Source of the DNA: Caldifarciminota bacterium UBA6260 | GTDB taxonomy: Bacteria; Hydrothermota; 32-111 | Assembly: GCA_002441125.1 (NCBI GenBank) | Contig: DJVI01000007.1 | Location: 1-10,772 of the forward strand | Direction: 5' to 3' | DNA length: 10,772 nucleotides | Part shown: in pieces, positions 1 through 6,364 of the stretch | Numbering within the stretch: the stretch's first letter is position 1 | How the letters are laid out: every line of letters starts with the position of its first letter | Made by a program: the position numbers and the translations under genes | Notes under the pieces: generated by a model | Databases searched by the model: none | What the model was told of the DNA's origin: nothing | The model's input: the letters and a program-made list of their open reading frames with translations, nothing else

Positions 1-2
1 GT

Positions 3-56
3 TTAAAATTTGAAGATTACAGTAATGATGTTCCAATGATACATGTTGGTCCTTAA
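3..56 (+). CDS. C-terminal tail of an unidentified plus-strand gene (partial)
   Basis: One plus-strand frame is open from the left edge for 17 codons and ends in TAA. It encodes a tail ending in NDVPMIHVGP. The other two plus frames are closed within the first 15 bases. The composition looks protein-like and the position fits a gene converging on the M48 protease, with the two stop codons overlapping. The fragment is too short to identify and could be chance, so this is a weak call. Confidence 0.35.
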   Translation, partial: LKFEDYSNDVPMIHVGP

Positions 57-1294
57 TCTTTTTGTAAATTCAATATTCTCTTTTCAAGAGTTGGATGTGA
101 ATAATAGAAAAATTCATAGACAGGATCAACATTTATACTGGATAACTCTTCAAAAGCAAGTTTTTTCAATGCTTTTATTATCGGCGTTTTATCTTTCATT
201 AAATTTTTTGAGAAATTGTCTGCCTCAAATTCAAACCTTCTTGAAATAGAATTTAAAAGAGGATTGAAAAAATACAGGATTAACTCTGAAGTTAAAATGG
301 AGAGTAAAAATATCCCAGTGAATGAGTTTAAGGGAACACTAAAAATTTTATAGATGTAATCATTGGAAAGTATTGAAAAGGATGCTATGATGAAAAGGAA
401 AATCGCAACTATATTCAGAATCAAAAATTTTTTTATATGAGCAAGTTTTCCATGTCCGATCTCATGTGCAACAACACCCAAAATCTCATCTTCAGAAAAT
501 TTTGAAAGGAGATTGTCAAAAAGAATAACCCTTTTTTTTATTCCGATACCTGTAAACATTGCATTCGAATGAGTTGATTTTTCACTCTCCCTTATCACAT
601 AAACACCATCGAAGGTATAACCTGACTTTTCTATCAGTTCTTTGATTTTTGACATAAGTTTTTCGTCTTTGAGTTTTTCAGTTTTGTACATAAACGGTAT
701 CAAAATGATAGGGACAATAAATGTGAATAGAACTAAAAGGAACACAAAAATAATTGTAATACCTAAAATTTTTAAGGGAGAAAAATAAAAATTCTTTCCT
801 ACTATTCCTATGAGGACTAAAACGAAAATGTTTGTAAGAACAAGATTGATCAACAACTCTTTCAACTTATCTTTTAGCCAACCGGAAATTTTGTATTTTA
901 AGAATCCATATTTTTTTTCAATTTTGAAATGAAAGTAAAAATCGAAAGGTAAACTGAAAAGTGTAGAAATTATTATTAGAAAAGAAAAAAAGGATAGTGA
1001 TTTGAGTATATATATCGTATTAAGTTTATCAAAATAACTTGAAAAAAGGTTTAAAAGTGGTGAGAAGATAAAGATTAACAATATCGTTTGAGAAAAGATC
1101 AGAGAAATGTTTGAAAAATTTAATTTTTCTATGTTGTAACTGTTTGATATCGAGAATTTACTCTCATCGAGAACATCTTTAAAATTTTCAGGTATATTTT
1201 TTGAATGTTTTTGTATATACAATTTTTCTTTGATGTTAAGAAAGAAAACGAAAATGTTTTTAAGGATGATTATTGTTAAAAGTAAAAATTTCAT
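53..1294 (-). CDS. M48 family zinc metalloprotease, Ste24/CAAX prenyl protease 1-like, integral membrane
   Basis: The 413-residue protein has the layout of Ste24-type peptidases: an N-terminal half with several hydrophobic membrane segments (about residues 3-20, 62-85, 98-117, 149-166 and 173-200), then a cytosolic-type zinc protease domain. The HExxH zinc and catalytic motif is HEIGH at 277-281, and the third zinc ligand is probably E355 in FEFEAD. The segment HSNAMFTGIGIKKR (about 242-255) and the C-terminal SHPTLEKRI (about 399-407) are family hallmarks. Two further hydrophobic stretches lie near 288-310 and 325-345. Bacterial members are thought to act in membrane protein quality control or peptide processing; the substrate here is unknown. 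The ATG is preceded by AAGGAG six bases upstream. The gene is transcribed away from the gcv operon and appears monocistronic within the window. The family call is firm, the function is not. Confidence 0.93.
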   Translation of the reverse strand: MKFLLLTIIILKNIFVFFLNIKEKLYIQKHSKNIPENFKDVLDESKFSISNSYNIEKLNFSNISLIFSQTILLIFIFSPLLNLFSSYFDKLNTIYILKSLSFFSFLIIISTLFSLPFDFYFHFKIEKKYGFLKYKISGWLKDKLKELLINLVLTNIFVLVLIGIVGKNFYFSPLKILGITIIFVFLLVLFTFIVPIILIPFMYKTEKLKDEKLMSKIKELIEKSGYTFDGVYVIRESEKSTHSNAMFTGIGIKKRVILFDNLLSKFSEDEILGVVAHEIGHGKLAHIKKFLILNIVAIFLFIIASFSILSNDYIYKIFSVPLNSFTGIFLLSILTSELILYFFNPLLNSISRRFEFEADNFSKNLMKDKTPIIKALKKLAFEELSSINVDPVYEFFYYSHPTLEKRILNLQKD

Positions 1295-1300
1295 TAAAAA

Positions 1301-1340
1301 CTCCTTTTTTATATTTTAAAAATTTCAAAAAAATTTTCAA
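1301..1340 (-). promoter_or_regulatory. Candidate promoter and RBS for the M48 protease
   Basis: Read on the minus strand, TTGAAA (1340-1335) lies 16 bases from TAAAAT (1318-1313), a plausible -35/-10 pair. The Shine-Dalgarno sequence AAGGAG (1306-1301) sits six bases before the ATG. The predicted start of transcription would leave a very short leader. The region is A/T-rich, so chance matches are likely and the promoter part is tentative; the ribosome binding site is clear. Confidence 0.3.
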
Positions 1341-1350
1341 CTGCTCTCCC

Positions 1351-1378
1351 TTGAATAATTTGAATAAAGTTGTATAAT
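1351..1378 (+). promoter_or_regulatory. Candidate sigma70-type promoter of the gcvT operon
   Basis: TTGAAT (1351-1356) is followed after 16 bases by a perfect TATAAT (1373-1378). Transcription would begin near 1385, about 23 bases before the TTG start of gcvT, leaving no space for a riboswitch. It is the only convincing promoter-like site upstream of the plus-strand gene run that extends to 10285. Confidence 0.55.
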
Positions 1379-1397
1379 AAAAATCAATTTTTTCAAT

Positions 1398-1410
1398 GGA
1401 GGTAAAATTG
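1398..1410 (+). promoter_or_regulatory. Ribosome binding site that fixes the gcvT start at TTG 1408
   Basis: GGAGG (1398-1402) is followed by five bases and then TTG (1408-1410). The in-frame ATG at 1396 overlaps this Shine-Dalgarno sequence and has only T/A-rich sequence before it, so it is unlikely to be used. Confidence 0.75.
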
Positions 1411-2496
1411 TTAAAAAGGACACCTTTTTATAATTTTCATGTAAAAAATAATGGGAAAATCGTCCCTTTTGCAGGATATGAAATGCCCGTGCAGTTTAAA
1501 GGCGTTATTGAAGAGATCAAAAAAGTGAGAACAACAGTTGGAGTTTTTGATGTGTCTCACATGGGAGAAATAATTGTCAGGGGAGAAAAAAGAAAGGAGT
1601 TTGTGGATTATATAACTACAAACTCGGTTATGTCTTTGGAGGAGAATCAGGTACAATATTCAAATATGCTTTATGAGAATGGAGGAATAGTTGATGATCT
1701 TCTTGTTTACAATTTAAAGAATGAAATAATGCTTGTTGTTAACGCATCAAATACTGATAAAGATTATGAATGGATAATGAAAAACAAATGGGATGATGTT
1801 GAGGTTGAGAATATTTCCGACAGAATAGCCCAACTCGCTGTTCAGGGACCTGTTGCTGAAAAGGTTATACAAAAACTTACCGATTTTCAACTTGAAAAGA
1901 TGGGATTTTATTATTCTGCTGAGACAAAGGTCTGTGGCATAGACATGGTTATTTCAAGAACAGGTTACACTGGTGAGGATGGATTTGAACTTTACTTTTA
2001 CAAAGAGAATGCGGAAAAAATCTGGAACGAAATTTTTAAAGCAGGAGAAGAGTTTGGAATCGAACCTATAGGGCTTGCAGCGAGGGATACTTTAAGATTG
2101 GAGATGAGGTATATGCTTTATGGTAACGACATCGATCAGAATACAACTCCACTCGAAGCGGGGATCGGCTGGTGTGTAAAACTTGAAAAGGGAAATTTCA
2201 TCGGAAGAGATGCTTTGATAAAACAGAAAGAGGATGGCTTAAAAAGAAAACTTGTCTGTTTTGAAATGATGGATAAAGGTATTCCAAGACACAACTATAA
2301 AATTTTTGTTGATGGAAAAGAAGTCGGTTTTGTCACAAGTGGAAACTACTCTCCATCGATAGACAAGTATATCGGTCTTGGATATGTTAACCTTCCGTTT
2401 ACAAAGATAGGACAGGAAATCGAAATAGACATTAGAGGAATGAAAAAAGCAGTTATAGTCAAACCCCCATTTTATAAGAATGGAACACATAAATAG
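1408..2496 (+). CDS. gcvT: Aminomethyltransferase, glycine cleavage system T-protein
   Basis: GcvT transfers the methylene group from the aminomethyl-lipoyl arm of GcvH to tetrahydrofolate, releasing ammonia and giving 5,10-methylene-THF. The 362-residue product matches the usual family length. Visible motifs are the N-terminal LKRTPFYNFHV and PFAGYEMPVQF, the catalytic-Asp segment GGIVDDLLVY (D96 or the adjacent Asp), VNASNTDKDYEW, RTGYTGEDGFELYF (about 184-197) and GLAARDTLRLE (about 222-232). The C-terminal barrel motif is VGFVTSGNYSPSIDKYIGLGYV. I chose TTG at 1408 because GGAGG lies five bases upstream and the product then starts MLKRTP like other GcvT proteins; the alternative ATG at 1396 overlaps that site. 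It is the first gene of the long operon, and its stop codon overlaps the gcvH ribosome binding site. Confidence 0.96.
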   Translation: MLKRTPFYNFHVKNNGKIVPFAGYEMPVQFKGVIEEIKKVRTTVGVFDVSHMGEIIVRGEKRKEFVDYITTNSVMSLEENQVQYSNMLYENGGIVDDLLVYNLKNEIMLVVNASNTDKDYEWIMKNKWDDVEVENISDRIAQLAVQGPVAEKVIQKLTDFQLEKMGFYYSAETKVCGIDMVISRTGYTGEDGFELYFYKENAEKIWNEIFKAGEEFGIEPIGLAARDTLRLEMRYMLYGNDIDQNTTPLEAGIGWCVKLEKGNFIGRDALIKQKEDGLKRKLVCFEMMDKGIPRHNYKIFVDGKEVGFVTSGNYSPSIDKYIGLGYVNLPFTKIGQEIEIDIRGMKKAVIVKPPFYKNGTHK

Positions 2497-2504
2497 GAGG
2501 ATAT

Positions 2505-2894
2505 ATGAAACTTCTTGATGATCTAAAATATACAAAAACTCACGAATGGATCAGAGTTGAAAATGGAATATGCGTTGAAGGGATAACAGATTTTGCACAA
2601 TCAGAACTTTCAGATATCGCATTTGTTGAACTTCCAGAAGTTGGAAGAAAAGTTAAAGCAGGAGATGTAATAGGAACAATTGAAGCAGTTAAGGCTGTTT
2701 CGGATCTTATCGCAGCAGTTTCGGGTGAAATAATTGAAGTTAACAAAACTCTTTCAGATTCACCATCAAATATAAATGAGGATCCATATGGAAAAGGTTG
2801 GATAGTAAAGATAAAACCAGAAAATACCGATGAACTGAAAAACCTTATGGATAGCAAAGAGTATGAAAAACATTGTGAGGAAAGCCATCATTAA
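2505..2894 (+). CDS. gcvH: Glycine cleavage system H-protein (lipoyl carrier)
   Basis: GcvH is the small lipoylated shuttle that carries the aminomethyl group from the P-protein to GcvT and electrons to the L-protein. The 129-residue length is normal. The lipoylation motif is EAVKAVSDL with the target lysine at K63, followed by AAVSGEIIEVN. The N-terminal KYTKTHEWIRVE and the later GKGWIVKIKP are also typical. AGGAGG overlaps the gcvT stop codon and lies four bases before the ATG, so the two genes are probably translationally coupled. The C-terminus ends CEESHH, slightly longer and richer in His than I would expect; this may be lineage-specific. Lipoate attachment must come from lipA/lipB/lplA-type genes not present here. 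Confidence 0.97.
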   Translation: MKLLDDLKYTKTHEWIRVENGICVEGITDFAQSELSDIAFVELPEVGRKVKAGDVIGTIEAVKAVSDLIAAVSGEIIEVNKTLSDSPSNINEDPYGKGWIVKIKPENTDELKNLMDSKEYEKHCEESHH

Positions 2895-2903
2895 GAGGAT
2901 ATT

Positions 2904-4244
2904 ATGAAAAAATATATACCTTCAAACGAAAAGAAGAGAGATGAACTTCTAAATGAGATAGGGGTAAAATCTTTCGATGAGTTGATAAAACATATCCCAC
3001 AAAATCTGAAAAGCGAACTGAAGGAACTCGATGAAGGGATCGATGAATATCAACTTTTGAAAGAAGTAAAAAAAATTGCCCAGAAAAATAAAACAACAGA
3101 AGATTACATTTCTTTTATGGGATGTGGTATCTATGACCATTACATTCCACCTGTTATTAAGCACATAATTTCAAGGCCGGAGTTCTATACTGCCTATACC
3201 CCATATCAGCCGGAAGTTTCCCAAGGAACTTTGCAGTCAATATATGAGTACCAATCTATGGTATGCGAACTTTTCAAAATGGATGTTGCTAACGCCTCAA
3301 TGTATGATGGAGCAACAGCAACAGCTGAAGCTTGCCATATGGCTATGTCTATAAAAGGAAAAGAAAAAGTTTTGCTTTCAAAGGGTCTCAATGTAAAAAT
3401 AGCTGAGGTGATTCACACATATTTGAAAGGTCAGAATATAGAATGTGATTTTGTTGATCTAAAAGATGGAACATTGGATATAGAACAACTTGAGAAAAAA
3501 TTGGATGAATCATATGCTGCTTTCGTTTTACAAACTCCCAATTTTTTTGGTTTAATTGAGGATGGTGAAAGGATAGGCAAAATAGTCAAAGAGAAAGGTG
3601 TTATATTTATAGTTAACCAAAATCCTATGACACTTCCGATTTTAAAACCTGCAGGTGATATGGGGGCTGATATAGCGATAGGTGAAGGTCAGGTGTTTGG
3701 AATAGAACAGAATTTTGGAGGACCACTTTTGGGAATATTCACAAGCAGAAAAGAGTATATAAGGAATATGCCCGGAAGAATAATAGCAAGAACAAAAGAT
3801 AAGAATGGAAAAGAATCTTTTGTGATGACTCTTCAAACAAGAGAACAACATATTAAAAGAGAAAAAGCGACATCTAACATTTGTACCAATGAAGGGCTTT
3901 GTATGCTTATGGCAACAGTTTATCTTTCCGCACTTGGAAAGAAAGGTTTAAAAAAGGTTAGTACAGATTCTATGCTTTCGGCACATTATTTGAAGGAAAA
4001 GTTGAAAGAGGTTAAAGGTGTTGAGATTTTATATAATGAAAAAGATTTCTTCAACGAGTTCCCTGTAAAGATAAAAAATCTTGATGAAGTTTACAAAAAA
4101 ATGAAGGATAGAGGATTTTTGATAGGGGTTAAACTTGAAAGGTTTTCTAAAGATTATAAGGATATATTACTTATAGCATCAACTGAAAAGAGAAGTAAAG
4201 ATGATATAGACCTTATGATAAAAAACTTAAAAGAGGTTTTATGA
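2904..4244 (+). CDS. gcvPA: Glycine dehydrogenase (decarboxylating) subunit 1, P-protein alpha
   Basis: This is the N-terminal half of the two-subunit P-protein, which decarboxylates glycine and passes the aminomethyl group to lipoyl-GcvH. At 446 residues it has the normal length of GcvPA. Motifs in order: N-terminal KYIPSNEKKRDELL, FMGCGIYDHYIPPV (71-84), YTAYTPYQPEVSQGTLQS (95-112), NASMYDGATATAEA (130-143) and QTPNFFGLIEDGE. In this split form the lysine that binds PLP lies in the other subunit, GcvPB, which is not in the window although gcvPB commonly follows gcvPA. AGAGG five bases before the ATG supports the start. The stop overlaps the next start as ATGA. Confidence 0.96.
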   Translation: MKKYIPSNEKKRDELLNEIGVKSFDELIKHIPQNLKSELKELDEGIDEYQLLKEVKKIAQKNKTTEDYISFMGCGIYDHYIPPVIKHIISRPEFYTAYTPYQPEVSQGTLQSIYEYQSMVCELFKMDVANASMYDGATATAEACHMAMSIKGKEKVLLSKGLNVKIAEVIHTYLKGQNIECDFVDLKDGTLDIEQLEKKLDESYAAFVLQTPNFFGLIEDGERIGKIVKEKGVIFIVNQNPMTLPILKPAGDMGADIAIGEGQVFGIEQNFGGPLLGIFTSRKEYIRNMPGRIIARTKDKNGKESFVMTLQTREQHIKREKATSNICTNEGLCMLMATVYLSALGKKGLKKVSTDSMLSAHYLKEKLKEVKGVEILYNEKDFFNEFPVKIKNLDEVYKKMKDRGFLIGVKLERFSKDYKDILLIASTEKRSKDDIDLMIKNLKEVL

Positions 4245-4483
4245 TATTCGTTTCAACACTTGAAATAATACCGGGTAATACTGATAAAGCTTTGGAACTT
4301 GTTAAGAAGGTTGTTCCACCTGAAGATATTAAAATTTTGCATTTTTTACAGATGTTTGGAAAACCAGATTTTTATCTAATATTTGAAGCACCTAATGAGG
4401 AGAAAGCTATGGATTTTATCCTTGAGTTTTCTCCATTCCTTGAATCCTCAACACAACTTGGTGTTCCTGTGGAAGAGTTATAA
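4241..4483 (+). CDS. Small DUF3303/GYD-like alpha-beta barrel protein, function unknown
   Basis: The 80-residue protein has an alternating beta-alpha pattern typical of small dimeric ferredoxin-like barrels: MIFVSTLEIIPGN (strand), a helix, PPEDIKILHFLQMFG (strand), DFYLIFEAP (strand), a helix from NEEKAMDFI, and a C-terminal QLGVPVEEL. The PPExIK and EAPNEEKAMDF features resemble DUF3303 or GYD-domain proteins, and more distantly the ligand-binding domain of Lrp/AsnC regulators, but no DNA-binding part is present. Its ATG overlaps the gcvPA stop codon (ATGA), implying translational coupling. It may be a small-molecule sensor or accessory protein for the pathway, but no activity can be assigned. 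That it is a gene is well supported; the family is only a guess. Confidence 0.75.
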   Translation: MIFVSTLEIIPGNTDKALELVKKVVPPEDIKILHFLQMFGKPDFYLIFEAPNEEKAMDFILEFSPFLESSTQLGVPVEEL

Positions 4484-4489
4484 TAGTTA

Positions 4490-5005
4490 ATGGAAAAAGG
4501 ATATATACAGGTTTATACCGGTGATGGAAAAGGCAAGACAACAGCTGCTTTGGGTCTTGCAATAAGAGCTTTAGGAAAAGGGAAAAAGGTTGCAATCATT
4601 CAATTTTTAAAGAAGAGTGATAATTATGGAGAATATTTATTCCTCTCTCCAAAGATAACTTTTCTTCAATTCGGGTTTCCACATTTTATAGATCCAAAAA
4701 ATATAAAAGAGGAAGAAAAAGATCTTGTAAACAAAGGTATCGAAAAAAGTAGGGAGATTATTTTCTCCGGTCTTTACGATATAGTGATTCTTGATGAAAT
4801 ACTTGTAACAGTTCTTTTTAAAATGATAGATGATAAAACTATAGTTGAGATTATGAAGAACAAACCTAACGATGTTGAGCTTATCTTGACAGGAAGGGGT
4901 GCAACGAAAAGTATAATAGAAAACGCTGATCTTGTAACGGAGATGAAGGAAATAAAACATTATTTCAAAAAAGGTGTAGAAGCAAGGGAAGGTATAGAGT
5001 TCTAA
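4490..5005 (+). CDS. cobO: Cob(I)yrinic acid a,c-diamide adenosyltransferase (CobO/BtuR/CobA type)
   Basis: The enzyme transfers the 5'-deoxyadenosyl group of ATP to reduced corrinoid, giving adenosylcobalamin, the cofactor of methylmalonyl-CoA-type mutases. The 171-residue protein has the distinctive N-terminal IQVYTGDGKGKTTAALGLA with its P-loop at 11-18, VAIIQFLK, the Walker B-like VILDEI (99-104), LILTGRGA (132-138) and the family C-terminus KGVEAREGIEF. The ATG lies six bases after the preceding stop and has only a weak GGAAGAG about 12 bases upstream, so coupled translation is likely. Its stop codon shares a base with the meaB ATG (TAATG). The location beside meaB and a B12-binding subunit suggests it supplies cofactor to that mutase. 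Confidence 0.93.
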   Translation: MEKGYIQVYTGDGKGKTTAALGLAIRALGKGKKVAIIQFLKKSDNYGEYLFLSPKITFLQFGFPHFIDPKNIKEEEKDLVNKGIEKSREIIFSGLYDIVILDEILVTVLFKMIDDKTIVEIMKNKPNDVELILTGRGATKSIIENADLVTEMKEIKHYFKKGVEAREGIEF

Positions 5006-5961
5006 TGGATTTTGAAAATATTTTAAAAAAACTAAAAGAAAAGGATAGGGTTACACTTTCAAGAGTAATAACTCTTGTTGATAACGAAACGAAGGAAGGT
5101 GTAGAGTTTTTAAAAAAGTTTTATAAGGAAAGAAAAGATAGTTTCAGAATCGGTATTACTGGGCCACCAGGTGTTGGGAAATCAACTCTCCTTAACAAAC
5201 TTATAGAAAGGTTCGCAAAAAAATATGAAAGTATAAGTATTGTAGCAGTTGACCCTTCAAGTCCTTTTTCTGGAGGAGCGATTCTTGGTGATAGGTTGAG
5301 AATGGATAACATATATAAGTTTGACAATGTTTATATGAGGTCTGTTGCATCGAGAGGTTCTTTGGGTGGTTTATCCTCATCAACTGAAAATATTTTGCAA
5401 GTTCTTGAAATTTTTGGGACAGATGTGATTTTCGTTGAGACTGTTGGAGTTGGACAATCTGAACTGGATGTTATGGAGATAACAGATCTTGTAGTTGTTA
5501 CTCTTGTTCCAGAATCTGGTGATTCTATACAGGCTATGAAAGCTGGAATAATGGAGATAGGTGATATTTTTGTTATTAACAAATCTGATAGAGATGATGC
5601 TTACAAAATTTCAGAATATATAAAATCTATACTTCAGATGAAATATCAGGATAAAGAATTGGCTCCACCTGTTATAAATGTTTCAGCAAAAAATGACACC
5701 AATATTGATGAACTTGTAAACCGGATAGAAAGTTTGAAAGAGATTTTTATTCAAAAAGGTATAATAGAAAGTAAAAGGGAAACGAGAAGAAAAAAAGAGG
5801 TGAGGGAAATTTTAAGGGATATGTTCATTAAAAGTATTGACAGGGAGTTAAAAATTATAGAAAATAAAAATAACAAGGATGTTTCACCTTACGAGATATC
5901 CGAAAAAATTTTAAAAAAGATAGATTTCAAAAGTTTGGAGGATATATGGAAAGAAAGATAA
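5005..5961 (+). CDS. meaB: MeaB/ArgK-family GTPase, methylmalonyl-CoA mutase chaperone
   Basis: MeaB is a G3E-family GTPase that gates adenosylcobalamin delivery to methylmalonyl-CoA mutase and protects the enzyme from inactivation. The 318-residue length is normal. The Walker A motif is GPPGVGKS (53-60). The switch region DPSSPFSGGAILGDRLRM (83-100), RSVASRGSLGGLS, ETVGVGQSE (145-153) and the base-recognition motif NKSD (192-195) are all intact. The charged C-terminal helices (about residues 245-318) correspond to the dimerisation arm. The gene overlaps cobO by one base upstream and the B12-binding subunit by 16 bases downstream, so the three are almost certainly translated together. ArgK annotations of this family reflect an old misassignment. 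Confidence 0.96.
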   Translation: MDFENILKKLKEKDRVTLSRVITLVDNETKEGVEFLKKFYKERKDSFRIGITGPPGVGKSTLLNKLIERFAKKYESISIVAVDPSSPFSGGAILGDRLRMDNIYKFDNVYMRSVASRGSLGGLSSSTENILQVLEIFGTDVIFVETVGVGQSELDVMEITDLVVVTLVPESGDSIQAMKAGIMEIGDIFVINKSDRDDAYKISEYIKSILQMKYQDKELAPPVINVSAKNDTNIDELVNRIESLKEIFIQKGIIESKRETRRKKEVREILRDMFIKSIDRELKIIENKNNKDVSPYEISEKILKKIDFKSLEDIWKER

Positions 5962-6353
5962 AAGTTCTTGTTGCCAAACCTGGACTTGATGGTCATGATA
6001 GAGGGGCAAAAGTGATAGCTTCAGCTCTTTTGGATGCTGGTATGGAAGTCATATATACAGGTTTGCATCAAACTCCAGAAAAGATAGTTAAAACTGCCAT
6101 CGATGAGGATGTTGATGCTATTGGTCTTTCAATACTTTCTGGAGCACATATGACAATTTTCCCAAAGGTTTTAAAACTTTTGAAAGAGAATAAAAGGGAA
6201 GATATATTACTTTTCGGTGGTGGAATAATACCAAAAGAGGATATGGAAGAACTTGAAAAAATGGGTGTTGGAAAGTTGTTTGGCCCTGGGAGTCAGACTA
6301 AAGAAGTTATTGATTATTTGAAAGATTGGTTTGAAAAGAGTAGAAAACAATAG
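5946..6353 (+). CDS. B12-binding small subunit of an acyl-CoA mutase (methylmalonyl-CoA mutase C-terminal domain)
   Basis: The 135-residue protein is a stand-alone cobalamin-binding Rossmann domain. It has the DxHxxG motif as GLDGHDRG, with D15, H17 and G20, where H17 would be the lower axial cobalt ligand. SxL follows at S62-L64 and a GGG at 91-93. In this family it pairs with a large TIM-barrel subunit to rearrange methylmalonyl-CoA and succinyl-CoA, or to isomerise isobutyryl- or ethylmalonyl-CoA. The large subunit that fixes the substrate is not in the window. GGAGG (5937-5941) inside the meaB end precedes the ATG, and the genes overlap by 16 bases. The presence of meaB favours methylmalonyl-CoA as substrate but does not prove it. 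Confidence 0.94.
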   Translation: MERKIKVLVAKPGLDGHDRGAKVIASALLDAGMEVIYTGLHQTPEKIVKTAIDEDVDAIGLSILSGAHMTIFPKVLKLLKENKREDILLFGGGIIPKEDMEELEKMGVGKLFGPGSQTKEVIDYLKDWFEKSRKQ

Positions 6354-6364
6354 GAGGTTTGATG
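6352..6364 (+). promoter_or_regulatory. Ribosome binding site fixing the acyl-CoA dehydrogenase start at ATG 6362
   Basis: AGGAGG (6352-6357) lies four bases before ATG 6362 but only one base before the in-frame TTG at 6359. The spacing supports the ATG. Confidence 0.7.

Noticed and set aside
43..249. Plus-strand open frame of 68 codons at the left edge
   Set aside because: It lies antisense within the M48 protease gene, has no ribosome binding site and looks like a shadow of that gene.
1311..1340. Near-repeats of AATTTCAA in the divergent intergenic region
   Set aside because: They are short, A/T-rich and imperfect, as expected by chance in this composition.
1295..1407. Possible glycine or cobalamin riboswitch upstream of gcvT
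   Set aside because: The predicted transcript leader is about 23 bases and the A/T-rich intergenic region shows no paired domains. Gaps inside the operon are also too short for a cobalamin riboswitch.
5331..5582. Minus-strand open frame inside meaB, rich in Ser and Thr
   Set aside because: It is antisense to intact conserved MeaB motifs and has no ribosome binding site or recognisable family.
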